Assembly (NCBI RefSeq): GCF_014697625.1
Contig: NZ_JACJSG010000010.1
Coordinates: 1-64,000, forward strand
Direction of reading: 5' to 3'
Length of the DNA stretch: 64,000 bases
DNA from: Anabaena azotica FACHB-119
GTDB lineage: Bacteria > Cyanobacteriota > Cyanobacteriia > Cyanobacteriales > Nostocaceae
Shown: one piece after another, positions 15,642 through 26,010 of the stretch
Position numbering within the stretch: position 1 is the first letter of the stretch
How the letters are laid out: the number at the start of each line of letters is the position of its first letter
Notes under the pieces: model-generated
What the model was told of the DNA's origin: nothing
Seen by the model: the letters and a program-made list of their open reading frames with translations, nothing else
Database searches by the model: none
Program-made: the position numbers and the translations under genes

Positions 15642-17339
15642 CTATTGACTAATCCCAAACACCGACCCAACCGTTGACTTAATCGAATCCCTCGCGTCCT
15701 TAAGAGTCTGCGTAATGGGGTGTTTAGACTGCAAAAATACCCGCGCACAGTTGCGTCCAGGCATTCCCGAAATTGAACCACCGGGATGGGTTCCCGCACC
15801 TGTGAGAAATAGGTTTTCAATTGGGGTTTTGTAGTTCGCTATTTCTGGCAAAGGGCGGAAAAATACCATTTGATCCAAAGTCATATCGATATGGTAGTAA
15901 TTACCCTTGTATGCACCCAATCTTTCACCCAACTCTGCCGGACTTTCCACCCGACGGGCGATAGTTGCGGTTTTCACATTTGGCGCATAGGTTGCCAATT
16001 TATCAACCACCTTATCTGCAACTTGATTCTTCAATTCATCCGTCCAACCAGTACCTCTCAAACCAGTACCTTCTGCACCAGCAATTTGATAGGGGGCGAA
16101 AAATTCAATCCATACTGTATGTTTGCCTGGGGGTGCTAAGGTGGGGTCAAGAAAGCTAGGCATGACTACATACATTGATGGGTCACTATCGGGTATCTCT
16201 CCCAAGGTACATCTACTATGGGCTTGTTCCACATGGGCAACAGAATCAGCAATTAAAATAGACCCAACTAGGTACTCATCTTTATGGGCGTGGAAGGGAA
16301 AGCGCAGGGGTTCATCTAATGCCAAATCTATCTTGAGGATGGTTTCATTGTTATTGACAATACGGCGTTCCAACCTTTCCCATAAATCTGGGTCGGCTGC
16401 ATCCACCTCGCTTTTATCGGTCATTTGTAAGAATAACCGTTTCGCGTCAATATTAGAAATTACCCCATATTTAGCTCGATATTCTGTACCGCCAGCTACC
16501 CTGACACCTACGGCTTTACCATCATCAATTAAAACTTTCTCAACCTGCTGGTCTGTGAGAATTACACCGCCTTTACTCGTAACCAAATTCACCAAAGCTT
16601 TGACTAAAGCACCAGTACCACCGCGAGGTCTAGCCATACCTGGATTATGGCGCATAGCCATCATAATCGCACCGATCGCGATCGTTTTTTGTGATGGCGG
16701 CGCACCGAGTTCTGCTGCTAATCTGGCCAAGGGTGCTTTGAGAAATTCCGAGTCAAACCACTCGTTGAGAATATCTTCCGCACTGGTCAACATATTGCGG
16801 ATAAAGTCGAGGGTTTTGTTGGGTGAACCAATGACTGAAAATAAGTCTTTAAGTTTGGTGATGTCGTAGTTACCAACAATATCGATGATTGATTTTGGTG
16901 GGGCGTTAAACATGGGAACCATTGCCCCTAATGCCCGTTGCCAATATTCAGTAAACTCGGCGTATTTTTTGGCATCACGTTCACTATAACGGGCGATTTC
17001 TGCACAAGTCTTTTCTAGAGATTTATGCGCTAAAAAATACTTGCCATCAGGATGAGGACAGAAAACAACTGGGTCACATTCTAAATATTCTAAACCATAT
17101 TTTTTCAGTTCCAATTCCTCAACAACTGGCCCCAAATGTATAAATTCATGGTCAATGGCACACAAATTAAATTTAAATCCAGGCGCTTCTTTTGGTAAGC
17201 ATTCTTCCGTTGTGGCTGCACCACCGGGAACAGAGCGTTTTTCTAAGAGGAGAACGCTATATCCAGCCTTGAGCAAATAAGCAGCACAAACTAGTCCGTT
17301 ATGTCCTGCGCCAATAATTACAACATCATATTCCTGCAT
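15642..17339 (-). CDS. crtO: Beta-carotene ketolase, CrtO type
   Basis: This 565-residue FAD-dependent enzyme of the phytoene-desaturase superfamily introduces the 4-keto group of beta-carotene to give echinenone. The N-terminus has the Rossmann motif VVIIGAGHNGLVCAAYLL and LEKRSVPGGAATTE. Family-specific segments of CrtO are FNLCAIDHEFIHLGP, DILNEWFDSEFLKAPLARL, ARPRGGTGALVKALV and the C-terminal FAD site LFLTGAGTHPGGSISGMPGR. I recognise it by close resemblance to the CrtO sequences of Synechocystis and Anabaena. The enzyme acts in the membranes where carotenoids are made. It stands alone, 91 bp downstream of the DUF2993 gene on the same strand. Confidence 0.93.
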   Translation of the reverse strand: MQEYDVVIIGAGHNGLVCAAYLLKAGYSVLLLEKRSVPGGAATTEECLPKEAPGFKFNLCAIDHEFIHLGPVVEELELKKYGLEYLECDPVVFCPHPDGKYFLAHKSLEKTCAEIARYSERDAKKYAEFTEYWQRALGAMVPMFNAPPKSIIDIVGNYDITKLKDLFSVIGSPNKTLDFIRNMLTSAEDILNEWFDSEFLKAPLARLAAELGAPPSQKTIAIGAIMMAMRHNPGMARPRGGTGALVKALVNLVTSKGGVILTDQQVEKVLIDDGKAVGVRVAGGTEYRAKYGVISNIDAKRLFLQMTDKSEVDAADPDLWERLERRIVNNNETILKIDLALDEPLRFPFHAHKDEYLVGSILIADSVAHVEQAHSRCTLGEIPDSDPSMYVVMPSFLDPTLAPPGKHTVWIEFFAPYQIAGAEGTGLRGTGWTDELKNQVADKVVDKLATYAPNVKTATIARRVESPAELGERLGAYKGNYYHIDMTLDQMVFFRPLPEIANYKTPIENLFLTGAGTHPGGSISGMPGRNCARVFLQSKHPITQTLKDARDSIKSTVGSVFGISQ

Positions 17340-17430
17340 ATTCTTAACTTATAAATAGAGTGGTTTGCTAATTCTACAAATGAGATGAACAAATGACAAT
17401 CTTAATGGTATCAAACTAGTTATTAGTTAA

Positions 17431-18192
17431 TTAAGATTCAGTAATTTCTGCAAGTGCATCTGGTATTTGCCTCACATTAGCATCGAATAACAATATTACA
17501 CTTCCTTGTTGAATATCCATATCTTTAACACGAATATTAATACCATCCCAGGTAAAGAAGGGAAGGTTAAGTAATTCTTTAAATTTCTGCATTACTGCCA
17601 CGACTAATTCTAAAGAAATGCCTTCGCCTTCTTGACAATGAAAACTTTCTAATCTCAGGGGCTGTTTGGAAGTGCGGGGGCGGATTTTAGCTAAAAAACC
17701 TAAAGGACGAGTTTCACCTTTCTCATGTACTAAAACTTTTCCTTGGCATTCCAGGCGACCATCACCTGGTAAAAATATTTGGATTTCCTGTAGCTGTAAA
17801 TTAACAATTTCCCCATCTACATTTAAGTCGTAATTTTGGGCAAACTTCCGGGTAAAATCTGAGGCGAGAGCAGAATTAATATCCGCTTGGGTGAGTGTGA
17901 CACGGGCGCTCAAATTTAACGGTCTATCTAGTTGTACCTCACCAAAAAGAACACTTAGGGGATTAATGGCAAGGGTATCTGTTTTTAGGTGAATTTCTTG
18001 AACACGGATATTTTGTTTAGTTACTAATCCTTGCCCAGCCACTGTCACTGCATTAGCTTGACCTTGAACTATTTTCAAGATATCTGTTTCTACATAAATA
18101 TCAATTTGTTCTGCGGCTTCTAGCTGATTCGATATACTTCTTTCAGCTACCTGAGATACGATTTGCGCTTCTAAATTTTGCTTATCTGACAT
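17431..18192 (-). CDS. DUF2993 (LmeA-like) lipid-binding protein
   Basis: The 253-residue protein matches DUF2993, a family common in cyanobacteria and actinobacteria (LmeA of mycobacteria binds phosphoinositides). Recognisable pieces are IVSQVAERSISNQLEAAEQI, VQEIHLKTDTLAINPLSVLFGEV with the alternating beta-strands, and LTQADINSALASDF. No signal peptide or membrane helix is seen, so it is probably peripheral to a membrane. Its stop is 91 bp before crtO on the same strand. A link with carotenoid or lipid handling is only suggested by that position. Confidence 0.8.
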   Translation of the reverse strand: MSDKQNLEAQIVSQVAERSISNQLEAAEQIDIYVETDILKIVQGQANAVTVAGQGLVTKQNIRVQEIHLKTDTLAINPLSVLFGEVQLDRPLNLSARVTLTQADINSALASDFTRKFAQNYDLNVDGEIVNLQLQEIQIFLPGDGRLECQGKVLVHEKGETRPLGFLAKIRPRTSKQPLRLESFHCQEGEGISLELVVAVMQKFKELLNLPFFTWDGINIRVKDMDIQQGSVILLFDANVRQIPDALAEITES

Positions 18193-18299
18193 GAACTCAT
18201 ACTTTTATCATCTATTATTAGCTACTTTAAACTCTGAGTATCTATGAAGGAATCTATAACATGGCATAGATAGGAATTCGGTTTGTGTAGGTAGGGAAT

Positions 18300-18388
18300 A
18301 GGGGACAGTTATCAGTTATCAGTTATCAGTTATCAGGTTATTTCCACTGTTCACTATTCCCTGTCCCCTGTCCCCTGTCCCCTGTTAT
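18300..18388. repeat. STRR cluster CAGTTATCAGT / CCCCTGT
   Basis: This region has four or more TTATCAG units (about 18308-18337) followed by CTGTCCCCTGTCCCCTG units (about 18358-18385). It lies between the divergent DUF2993 and MFS genes, so it sits in or near their promoters. Confidence 0.9.
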
Positions 18389-18438
18389 ACACAACCAAAA
18401 AAGTGAGATACTATTGGACAAATAATCCAATCAGGTAG

Positions 18439-19689
18439 ATGCAATATATGCAGCTTTTTGGTATGCCAGCAGAAAAAGGCAGATGGTTGCTAATTCCCCT
18501 TGGTGCAACCGTTTTACTCTGCCTGGGAACTGTCTATTCTTGGAGTATTTTTAGAAAACCTTTAGAAAAGTTACTGAGCATTAATGCTACGGAAAGCTTA
18601 TTGCCGTTTACGGTTTTGCTAGTGCTGTTTGCGGTATTAATGCCAATTACGGGTTTCTGCATCAACCGCTTCGGTACTCGTACTGTCACCGCCGTAGGTG
18701 GGGTAATTACGGGACTGGGTTATATGCTATCTAGTCTGGATGGTAATTTACAATTGCTGACTTTTACCTACGGTGTCATTGCGGGTGTGGGTGTGGGTAT
18801 AGTTTATGGAGTCCCTTTAGCAGTTGTGGCTAAATGGTTCCCTGATAAAAAAGGTGTAGCTGTAGGCTTAACTGTAATTGGTTTTGGTTTGTCGCCGTTA
18901 ATTACTGCACCTCTGGCAAAATCTCTCATCGATAGCTATGGAGTACGGCAGACTTTTGTGATTTTAGGCTTAGTTTTTACAGCTATTATATTAGCGATCG
19001 CCACCGTATTAAAAACACCGCCACAAGACTGGACACCCGCAGGTTGGAACCCAAATGTAGCAACAAGCGGCGGTGCATCTAGCAGCAATCAAGGGACAAT
19101 GTTACAAAGTCAGGGATTTTACGGCTTATGGCTATGCTACACCATCGGCACGTTCTCAGGACTGGCAGCAATTGGGATTTCCAGCCCTCTAGCCCAAGAA
19201 ATTATTCAACTAGATGCAGCCACAGCAGCCAGTACAGTCTCATTATTTGCTGTATTTAATGCTTTAGGACGGATATTTTTCGGTTGGTTCACTGACCGCT
19301 TTAGCCCTAAGATGGGGGCAATTGTTTCTTTTGTCTTAGTCTTAATTGCTTCGTTGATCATGCTGAGGGCTGGACAGGGTGCAGTAGCCACCTACCTAGT
19401 AGCCTTTGCCCTATTTTACTTTGCCTTTGGGGGATGGCTAGCGATCGCACCCACCACCACCTTAATTCTATTTTCCTCAGCAGACTACGCCAAAAACTAC
19501 GGTATCGTCTTCACCGCTTACGGTGCAGGTGCTTTAGGCGGAACTCTGCTTGCTGGCAGAATTAGAGATATCTTCGGTAGTTACACAGGTTTCTTCTACC
19601 CAACAGCAGGATTAGCAATTTTGGGTATCGTCTTAGCTGTATTCATGCTAAAACGCAGCTTTTCTCCTTCCACCGTCGCCCAAGTTTAG
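18439..19689 (+). CDS. MFS transporter, oxalate:formate antiporter (OFA) family
   Basis: This 416-residue major facilitator has twelve predicted helices. The N-terminal LCLGTVYSWSIFRKPLEKLL is characteristic of the OFA family (monocarboxylate carriers, TC 2.A.1.11). GIVYGVPLAVVAKWFPDKKGVAVGL is the loop 4 region, and GRIFFGWFTDRF is the cytoplasmic signature between helices. Substrates in this family are small anions such as oxalate, formate and lactate. The cupin, amide hydrolase and amidohydrolase that follow suggest uptake of a related small carboxylate or amide, which is inference. It converges on the cupin gene, with an STRR between. Confidence 0.85.
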   Translation: MQYMQLFGMPAEKGRWLLIPLGATVLLCLGTVYSWSIFRKPLEKLLSINATESLLPFTVLLVLFAVLMPITGFCINRFGTRTVTAVGGVITGLGYMLSSLDGNLQLLTFTYGVIAGVGVGIVYGVPLAVVAKWFPDKKGVAVGLTVIGFGLSPLITAPLAKSLIDSYGVRQTFVILGLVFTAIILAIATVLKTPPQDWTPAGWNPNVATSGGASSSNQGTMLQSQGFYGLWLCYTIGTFSGLAAIGISSPLAQEIIQLDAATAASTVSLFAVFNALGRIFFGWFTDRFSPKMGAIVSFVLVLIASLIMLRAGQGAVATYLVAFALFYFAFGGWLAIAPTTTLILFSSADYAKNYGIVFTAYGAGALGGTLLAGRIRDIFGSYTGFFYPTAGLAILGIVLAVFMLKRSFSPSTVAQV

Positions 19690-19691
19690 GA

Positions 19692-19773
19692 ACTAGTCAG
19701 TTATCAGTTATCAGTTTTCAGTTATCAGGGGATGTTCACTGTTCACTGTTCACTGTTCACTGATAACTGTCCC
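19692..19773. repeat. STRR cluster between convergent genes
   Basis: TTATCAGTTATCAGT units (19698-19730) are followed by four GTTCACT units (19735-19762) and TGATAACTGTCCCC. The block reaches the stop codon of the cupin gene. Confidence 0.9.
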
Positions 19774-20229
19774 CTAACAAGGTATCAAAGCATCTAACCT
19801 ACCCAACACCGCCATATCTTCTGCATCTAACTCTAGGCGTGTACCACTACGAATTAGTTCGGCAAAGTCTTCATTGGGAACCATAATTGTTAATGTGTAC
19901 AGGCGACTATTGCCTGTATTTTTAATTAGATGAGTTCCTGTTGGGGGTACTAATAAACTATCCCCGGCTTTGATTGGGACTTTTTTGCCATCACACATGG
20001 CTATTCCTTCGCCTTTGATGACAAAAAACATTTCTATCGCCCATTGATGACGATTTGGTGGGGTTTGTCCACCGACATCAAAAATTTCTACGCAGCAAGT
20101 GAGGGAAGTATTAGCATTTGTGGAATCGAAAATAATTGCTAACCGATTTGTATCGTTGGGACTAATACGATATACTTGATAGTCCTTGGGTGATTTAATA
20201 ACAGGAATTACGCAACGAGTAGCTCGCAT
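19774..20229 (-). CDS. Small cupin-domain protein
   Basis: This 151-residue single-domain cupin has motif 1 around PPNRHQWAIEMFFVIKGEGIAM (H and E ligands) and motif 2 at PPTGTHLIKNTGNSRLYTLTI (H ligand). It probably binds a divalent metal and a small molecule. Its ATG directly abuts the TAA of the upstream cysteine hydrolase gene (zero spacing), so the two are surely cotranscribed and probably act on the same compound. Which one is not evident from the sequence. Confidence 0.85.
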   Translation of the reverse strand: MRATRCVIPVIKSPKDYQVYRISPNDTNRLAIIFDSTNANTSLTCCVEIFDVGGQTPPNRHQWAIEMFFVIKGEGIAMCDGKKVPIKAGDSLLVPPTGTHLIKNTGNSRLYTLTIMVPNEDFAELIRSGTRLELDAEDMAVLGRLDALIPC

Positions 20230-21024
20230 TTATTTATCCTCTCCTGTAGCTTCAGGATGATTGAGGGCTGTGAAAATTGCTTGTGAATCACTAACAAAAC
20301 CAAAGCATTGTTTAACGTTGTATAACGTTGCTAGCCAGCAATAATCGGGGGAAGTTGTCGCAGTACAATCTTGTAATAAAATGCAGTCATAACCCAGGAA
20401 GTTAGCATCACATAAAGTAGTCATAACGCATTGATCAGCGTTGACTCCAGTAAATAATATTGTAGTAATTCCCAGGTTCCGTAAAATACTATCTAACGCT
20501 GTGTCCCAAAAGCCGCTCATGCGGTATTTATCCACACAAATATCTTCTGGTAATGGCTGGAGTTCGTCTACGACTGCTGCCGCCCAACTACCTGCCATCA
20601 GTACTTTAGCACCATTTTTAGGTAAGCGATCGCCTAACCCCACCCCGTCACCTGTAGGATTGTAAACATGAAGCACATTACTATGAATATTCATTAAGTC
20701 GGGACGATTACCCCAATTTAACCAAATTACAGGCACACCAACCGCACGCAGTTGAGGCAGTAAAATATTTAAAGGTTCGATAGGTTTACGGGCTGGTGTC
20801 ACATCTACGCCGATATGCGCCAACCAACCATCAGGGTGACAAAAATCATTTTGCATATCTATGACAATGATGGCGGTTTTTGCCAAGTCTAGGCGCAGAG
20901 TTTTAGTTTCTGTTGATAAGATAACGGGTTGTGGGGTCTTTTGCGGACGAGTGATATCTGCGATCGCTTGATTCACCCGCCAAGCATTCGGCGCTATACC
21001 CAATGTGCGTAAAGACTGATCCAT
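20230..21024 (-). CDS. Isochorismatase-family cysteine hydrolase (amidase)
   Basis: The 264-residue protein has the complete triad of the family: D56 (IDMQNDF), K166 (VDKYRMSGF) and C199 (TGVNADQCVMTT). Family members of this kind hydrolyse small amides and ureides such as N-carbamoylsarcosine, ureidoacrylate (RutB), biuret or peroxyureidoacrylate. The neighbours (cupin downstream, amidohydrolase divergent 83 bp away, cytosine deaminase and nucleoside hydrolase nearby) favour a nitrogen-scavenging amidase. The exact substrate is unknown. Length is normal for the RutB/biuret-hydrolase branch. Confidence 0.87.
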   Translation of the reverse strand: MDQSLRTLGIAPNAWRVNQAIADITRPQKTPQPVILSTETKTLRLDLAKTAIIVIDMQNDFCHPDGWLAHIGVDVTPARKPIEPLNILLPQLRAVGVPVIWLNWGNRPDLMNIHSNVLHVYNPTGDGVGLGDRLPKNGAKVLMAGSWAAAVVDELQPLPEDICVDKYRMSGFWDTALDSILRNLGITTILFTGVNADQCVMTTLCDANFLGYDCILLQDCTATTSPDYCWLATLYNVKQCFGFVSDSQAIFTALNHPEATGEDK

Positions 21025-21107
21025 AAAATTGCTATGCCCAACACAATTACTATTTTGTACCCTGAAATTCTCTTGAGCGTGTGATTACTTAATTAAGGTT
21101 AAAAGCT

Positions 21108-22508
21108 ATGAGTTTCACTATCAAAAATGTTTTACTAGCTACTGATGACGGGTATACCACCTCAGATGTGCAGGTAGTAGACGGTAAAATCACCGCCATT
21201 GCCTCTAATTTAGAGGTTGTGGGTAATGCTATTGATGGGAAGAATAAGCTGTTACTCCCTGGTTTCGTCAACGCCCACACCCATTCATCAGAAATGTGGC
21301 AAAGAGGGGTAATATCTGCTTATCCATTGGAGTTATGGCTGGCTGAACTGTATGATTTTGCACCCATAGATACAGAGAAGGTATATCTCAGCGCCTTGGG
21401 TACGGCGGTGGAAACTTTACTGTCTGGGGGGACGAGTGTAGTAGATCATCTCATATTGATCCCTGGGGAAGAGTTAGAAACTATCGCCTGTGCAGTCCGC
21501 GCTTACAAAGAGGTGGGAATAAGGGCTTTTGTCGCCCCCCTAATTCAAGATGAATCCCTCACGGCTGGTATTCCCTCTGGGGAATCTAGCCAAACCCATG
21601 AGCCTTTTTTCCGTTCTACAAAAGCCACCTTACAATTGATAGAGGAGGCGGTGAGACAGTTTCATCGTCCAGAGGAAGGTGTGAATATTTTAGTTGCACC
21701 TACGGGGATTCAGTTGTGTACTGATGCTTTATTTGAGGGGTGTATTGAATTAAGCGATCGCTATAATTTATGTCGTCACTCTCATTTATTAGAAACCAAA
21801 GCCCAAGAAAAACTCGCCCAGCAAAAATACGGTTGTACTGCTGTTACCCATCTTAAACGCATTGGTTATTTAGGCGATCGCACTTCCTTAGCACATTGTG
21901 TCTGGTTAAATGATGCCGATATCGCCATCCTCGCCGAAACTCAATCTACAGTTGTTCACAACCCCTTAAGTAATTTACGCTTAGGTAGTGGCATTGCCCC
22001 CATTTTAAAATATCGCCAAGCCGGGGTAAATGTTACTTTTGGTTGTGATGGTGCTTCCAGTAATGATTCGCAAGATTTGTTAGAAGCCATCAAAATTGGT
22101 TCTATTCTGCACAACGTCACCGATTTTGATTATCGCCAGTGGATTACACCCAGACAAGCAGTAGAAATGGCATCTTTAGGTGGTGTCAAAGGATTAAATT
22201 CAGCAGATCAACTCGGTTCTATTACCGTAGGCAAACAAGCTGATTTAGTCATGTATGACCTCACCAATTTATCATTACTTCCCCGTACAGACCCTATAGG
22301 TTTATTAGTTTTAGGTCGTCCTACAAATGTTGTGAATAGTGCTTGGGTAAATGGCAAACAAATTATTGCCAATGGTCAAGTAACTACAATCAACGTTGAT
22401 AAATTGCGAGAAGAGTTATTTAACCTGAGTGAATGGGTTAGTAAACGCCAATCTCAAACCGTTGGGCAAATTGAACGTCATTATCGCACAGTCATGGGTT
22501 TAATTTAA
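21108..22508 (+). CDS. Amidohydrolase-superfamily deaminase/hydrolase (AtzA/TrzN/SsnA group)
   Basis: This 466-residue metal-dependent hydrolase shows the metal ligands of the subtype III amidohydrolases: H57-T-H59 (FVNAHTHSSEMW), H226 with E229 (RHSHLLE), H263 (SLAHCVWL) and D314 (GCDGASSND). Relatives deaminate or dechlorinate heterocycles (8-oxoguanine, isoxanthopterin, S-adenosylhomocysteine, hydroxyatrazine, cytosine). It is divergent from the cysteine hydrolase/cupin pair, so the three may share a promoter region and pathway. Its stop is unusual: TAA is formed by the last host T and the first AA of an inserted MITE (22507). Confidence 0.85.
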   Translation: MSFTIKNVLLATDDGYTTSDVQVVDGKITAIASNLEVVGNAIDGKNKLLLPGFVNAHTHSSEMWQRGVISAYPLELWLAELYDFAPIDTEKVYLSALGTAVETLLSGGTSVVDHLILIPGEELETIACAVRAYKEVGIRAFVAPLIQDESLTAGIPSGESSQTHEPFFRSTKATLQLIEEAVRQFHRPEEGVNILVAPTGIQLCTDALFEGCIELSDRYNLCRHSHLLETKAQEKLAQQKYGCTAVTHLKRIGYLGDRTSLAHCVWLNDADIAILAETQSTVVHNPLSNLRLGSGIAPILKYRQAGVNVTFGCDGASSNDSQDLLEAIKIGSILHNVTDFDYRQWITPRQAVEMASLGGVKGLNSADQLGSITVGKQADLVMYDLTNLSLLPRTDPIGLLVLGRPTNVVNSAWVNGKQIIANGQVTTINVDKLREELFNLSEWVSKRQSQTVGQIERHYRTVMGLI

Positions 22509-22580
22509 CGTGAGTTCGACCAGTGGGGTTTTGACCTCACCCCCAACCCCTCTCCTACGAGGAGAGGGGAGCAAGAGGGG
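22507..22580. mobile_element. MITE copy C, truncated
   Basis: It has the left end AACGTGAGTTCGA (22507-22519) and interior CCCCAACCCCTCTCCTACGA with the GGAGAGGGGAGCAAGAGGGG continuation, the same as copies A and B. It then dissolves into GGGGCAGGGGAGCAG short repeats without the right end. The left flank is AATTT, the same five bases as at copy B. Confidence 0.8.
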
Positions 22581-22757
22581 TAGAGAGAGGGGCAGGGGAG
22601 CAGGGGGGAGCAGGGGAGCAGGGGAGCAACCCACCCCTAACCCCTCCCAGGAGGGGAAAGGAGCAGAGGGGCAGGGGAGCAGGGGAGCAGAGGAGCAGAG
22701 AAGAAAAGCTATGGACTGTTGACTAATGACTAATGACTATTGACTATTGACTATTGA
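22581..22757. repeat. STRR clusters GGGGAGCAG and GACTATTGACT
   Basis: About 120 bp of GGGGAGCAGGGGAGCA-type repeats are followed by CTATTGACTATTGACTATTG repeats up to the stop codon of the acyl-CoA ligase gene. They separate two convergent genes. Confidence 0.9.
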
Positions 22758-25517
22758 CTATTGACTAATAACAATTTCTGCTTTCATCACAGTTGCTTCG
22801 TTGGTGCGTTCTAGTTGAAAACCGAGCTTTTCACAAACTCTTTGCATACCATAGTTATCAGCAAGGATTTCAGCTGTTATACGTTCGATTTTCTCATCGC
22901 GTCCAACTTGCAGCAATCGCTCTAACAATTGTGTACCTAAACCTTGACATTGATAGCGATCGCTTACTAACATAGCAAACTCAGCTGTCTTGGTTCCATG
23001 TAGTTTACTTAATCGACCAACCGCTAAAATTTGCCCTGGCGATTCCACAACCAAAGCCATTTCCCGGTCATAATCAATAAAACAGATGCGCGTGAGGCGT
23101 TCGTGGGTGATGCGATGACTCAGTTTTATTAGATGGAAGTAACGAAAATACACACTTTCTTCTGACAGTGTTTTATGAAACTCAACCAACAAAGGCTCAT
23201 CTTCAGGACGAATCGGACGGATAGTTACAGGAGTACCATCTTTCATTGTCCACTGTCCTACATATTGTATAGGATAAGGTCGAATCGCTAACTTTGGTAG
23301 TTGGTCTTCTGTCACATCGGCTTCATGCAGCACAACCCGCGCATCTAAAGCAATTAATCCTTCACCACTGTGATTTAAAGGATTTGGTGGAATAGCAAGC
23401 AAAGGGTTGATATCAATCTCCTTAATCCAACGCTGTTCGACTACCAACTGACTAAACGCTACCATCAGTTGTTCTAGTCTTGCCATATCAATACTTTGCC
23501 GTCCCCGCACACCTTTGAGCGCCTTGTAAATTTTGGTGTGTTCCATCATCCGCCTTGCCAAAGTAGTATTGAGGGGTGGAAGTGCGATCGCTCTATCTTG
23601 AAATACTTCCACTAACTGTCCCCCTGTCCCAAACAACAGCACTGGCCCAAACTGGGGATCAAGACTACTCCCAATAATTAACTCGTAGCCGTCCATTTTC
23701 ACCATTGGCTGGACAGTAACACCCAAAAAATGCTCCTTACCTGCCTTTTCGGCCACTGACTCAGCAATAGTACGATAGGCACGCCTGACTGCATCTGCAT
23801 CTGGGAGGTTCAACTGCACACCACCCACATCAGTTTTGTGGGTAATTGTCTGGGAATAGATTTTGACAACCACTGGATAACCAATACCCTCAGCACATCG
23901 CACCGCCGCATCCTCAGTTTGCGCCACGCAAGTAGGTACAATTGGGATACCATAGGCTGCTAAAATTTGCTTAGATTCATACTCAGTTAAAATTGTCCGT
24001 CCCGCCTGACGTGCCGTGGCAATCAACTTCTCTACTAAACTGCGGTTGGGTATACCCGATGCAGCATCAACAGCAGGTAATACAGGCGTTTCGTAGATAC
24101 CACGTAGGTTGTAACTAGATTGCCACATATAACTAAACACCCGCGCCGCCGTATCAGGGTAAGCGTAAGTAGGGATACGTTGATGGTTGAGAATTACCTC
24201 TCCCTCCTCCACATCTGCACCCCCCATCCAACTCGCGAGGATGGGTTTCCTGGCTATTTGCGCGTAGGGTTGCAATTGTTCCGCCGTTTGGGTGGGGTCG
24301 GTCATGGCTTGGGGTGTGAGAATTACCAATAAACCATCACTGTTAGGGTCTTTAGCCGCAATTTCTAGAGCTTGGGTGTAGCGTTGGGGGTCAGCATCAC
24401 CGAGAATATCAATGGGGTTGCTATGACTCCAGTGTGTAGGCAGGATTTCGTTCAGGGAATTAATGGTTTGCTGTGCAATTGGTGCAAGTTCGCCGCCAGC
24501 CTCAATTAAAGCATCCGTAGCCAATACTCCAGGCCCGCCAGCATTGGTCAAAATCGTCAGTCTAGGGCCTTGGGGACGGGGTTGTTTTGCCATTACCTCC
24601 GCCATATCGAACAAATCGGAGATACTATCCACCCGCAACACCCCACAACGGCGAAAAGCTGCATCTAACACGGCATTACTACCCGCCAATGCCCCAGTGT
24701 GAGATGCGGCTGCTTTAGCTGCGGCTTCTGTACGACCTGCTTTAATCACAATTATCGGTTTGCTGAGTGCTACTTCTCGCGCTGCGGAGATAAAAGACCG
24801 CGCATCACCAATCGATTCCATGTATATGACAATACTTTTAGTTTGCGGGTCATCACCAAGATAGTAAATCAAGTCACCCCAACCCACATCTAACATTGAG
24901 CCGATGGAGACAAAGGCACTAAAACCCACATTTTCCCGCACACTCCAATCAAGGATAGCTGTACATAACGCACCACTTTGACTGAGAAAACCCACATTCC
25001 CAGAACGCGCCATAGAACTAGCGAAAGTAGCATTTAAGCCAGTGCGGGGACTCATCACCCCCAGGCAGTTCGGGCCGATGATGCGAATGTTACCGCGACG
25101 CGCCTGTGTGAGAATTTGCTGTTCTAAGGCAATACCCTCAGCACCAGCCTCTTTAAACCCGGCAGAAATGATGATTACACCTTTCACACCCGCATCCACA
25201 CATTCAGAAATAATCCCCGGTACTGTGGGAGCCGGGGTAGCAATAATTGCCAAATCAACTACTTCGGGAATAGCGGCAATTGCGGGATAGGCTTTAATTC
25301 CCAAAACACTATGCCGTTTAGGATTGACTGGGAAAACAGTCCCGCCAAAAGGACTGCTAATCAAATTCCAGAGGATGGTGCGTCCCACACTACCAGCCTT
25401 TTCACTAGCACCAATCACAGCGACACTCCGGGGAGCAAAGATGGCATCAAGAGGATTTAACTTCTCTGAGTGCAAGATATCATAGGTGCGATCGCCTGGC
25501 TTGAGAGATTTCTGCAT
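22758..25517 (-). CDS. NDP-forming acyl-CoA synthetase fused to a GNAT acetyltransferase (Pat-like)
   Basis: The 919 residues fall into a CoA-binding Rossmann domain (about 25-125, [18 protein letters not shown]), succinyl-CoA-ligase-like domains with the phosphohistidine segment [10 protein letters not shown] (H273), an ATP-grasp domain (about 505-720, [20 protein letters not shown]), and a C-terminal GNAT domain (about 755-915, [14 protein letters not shown]). Such fusions act as protein lysine acetyltransferases (Pat/PatZ) that control acyl-CoA synthetases, or as ADP-forming acetyl-CoA synthetases. Presence of the histidine suggests that ligase chemistry may be retained here. It is followed on its 5' side by a hydrogenase-type protease gene with only 16 bp between. 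Confidence 0.87.
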   Translation of the reverse strand: MQKSLKPGDRTYDILHSEKLNPLDAIFAPRSVAVIGASEKAGSVGRTILWNLISSPFGGTVFPVNPKRHSVLGIKAYPAIAAIPEVVDLAIIATPAPTVPGIISECVDAGVKGVIIISAGFKEAGAEGIALEQQILTQARRGNIRIIGPNCLGVMSPRTGLNATFASSMARSGNVGFLSQSGALCTAILDWSVRENVGFSAFVSIGSMLDVGWGDLIYYLGDDPQTKSIVIYMESIGDARSFISAAREVALSKPIIVIKAGRTEAAAKAAASHTGALAGSNAVLDAAFRRCGVLRVDSISDLFDMAEVMAKQPRPQGPRLTILTNAGGPGVLATDALIEAGGELAPIAQQTINSLNEILPTHWSHSNPIDILGDADPQRYTQALEIAAKDPNSDGLLVILTPQAMTDPTQTAEQLQPYAQIARKPILASWMGGADVEEGEVILNHQRIPTYAYPDTAARVFSYMWQSSYNLRGIYETPVLPAVDAASGIPNRSLVEKLIATARQAGRTILTEYESKQILAAYGIPIVPTCVAQTEDAAVRCAEGIGYPVVVKIYSQTITHKTDVGGVQLNLPDADAVRRAYRTIAESVAEKAGKEHFLGVTVQPMVKMDGYELIIGSSLDPQFGPVLLFGTGGQLVEVFQDRAIALPPLNTTLARRMMEHTKIYKALKGVRGRQSIDMARLEQLMVAFSQLVVEQRWIKEIDINPLLAIPPNPLNHSGEGLIALDARVVLHEADVTEDQLPKLAIRPYPIQYVGQWTMKDGTPVTIRPIRPEDEPLLVEFHKTLSEESVYFRYFHLIKLSHRITHERLTRICFIDYDREMALVVESPGQILAVGRLSKLHGTKTAEFAMLVSDRYQCQGLGTQLLERLLQVGRDEKIERITAEILADNYGMQRVCEKLGFQLERTNEATVMKAEIVISQ

Positions 25518-25533
25518 AATTAGTAGTTCATAG

Positions 25534-26010
25534 TTACACTATGGCTCTATTTTCAATCCAGAGATTGTTCACTTTGTCAAGAAGTTGGACAATCTTAACT
25601 AAAGCGATCGCACAGCCTATTTCCGCAGTTTGAGAGATGCGATCGCCAAATTCAAAATTAACGCCAGGGACTCTCACCCACCAAGCCGAAGGACAACTAC
25701 CATAGATAGCCGCAGTCAAAGCTAAAAGCGATCGGGGATTGCCGATATGTAAATTACTATCAATATCACAAGCAGGTGAAAGTGACTGTACCTGTACATC
25801 AAAGTTATCCACTGGCAAACAAGCATCAACAAAAATAGCCAAATCAGTCCTTGCTAACGATTCCGCTAAATCAGGAGTAAGTTGATGGACACAGACAGAT
25901 TTGACAGAAGGTAAATGCCAAGAAGCGACCTCATCAGCTATACGTTGTCCAATACCATCATCACTGAGCAAATCATTACCATATCCAATCACCATTACAT
26001 TTTTCTTCAT
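25534..26010 (-). CDS. Hydrogenase maturation protease family protein
   Basis: The 158-residue protein belongs to the endopeptidases that cut the C-terminus of [NiFe]-hydrogenase large subunits. It shows [20 protein letters not shown] with the acidic nickel ligand (D17/D18), VDACLP with D62, and H88 ([10 protein letters not shown]), the positions known from HybD/HycI. Which hydrogenase it would serve (uptake Hup or bidirectional Hox) cannot be told, as no hydrogenase genes lie in the window. It is probably cotranscribed with the downstream acyl-CoA ligase gene (16 bp gap), an unexpected partner. Confidence 0.82.
   Translation of the reverse strand: MKKNVMVIGYGNDLLSDDGIGQRIADEVASWHLPSVKSVCVHQLTPDLAESLARTDLAIFVDACLPVDNFDVQVQSLSPACDIDSNLHIGNPRSLLALTAAIYGSCPSAWWVRVPGVNFEFGDRISQTAEIGCAIALVKIVQLLDKVNNLWIENRAIV

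Noticed and set aside
16123..16869. 248-codon plus-strand frame
   Set aside because: It lies wholly antisense to crtO and has no domain, so it is a shadow frame.
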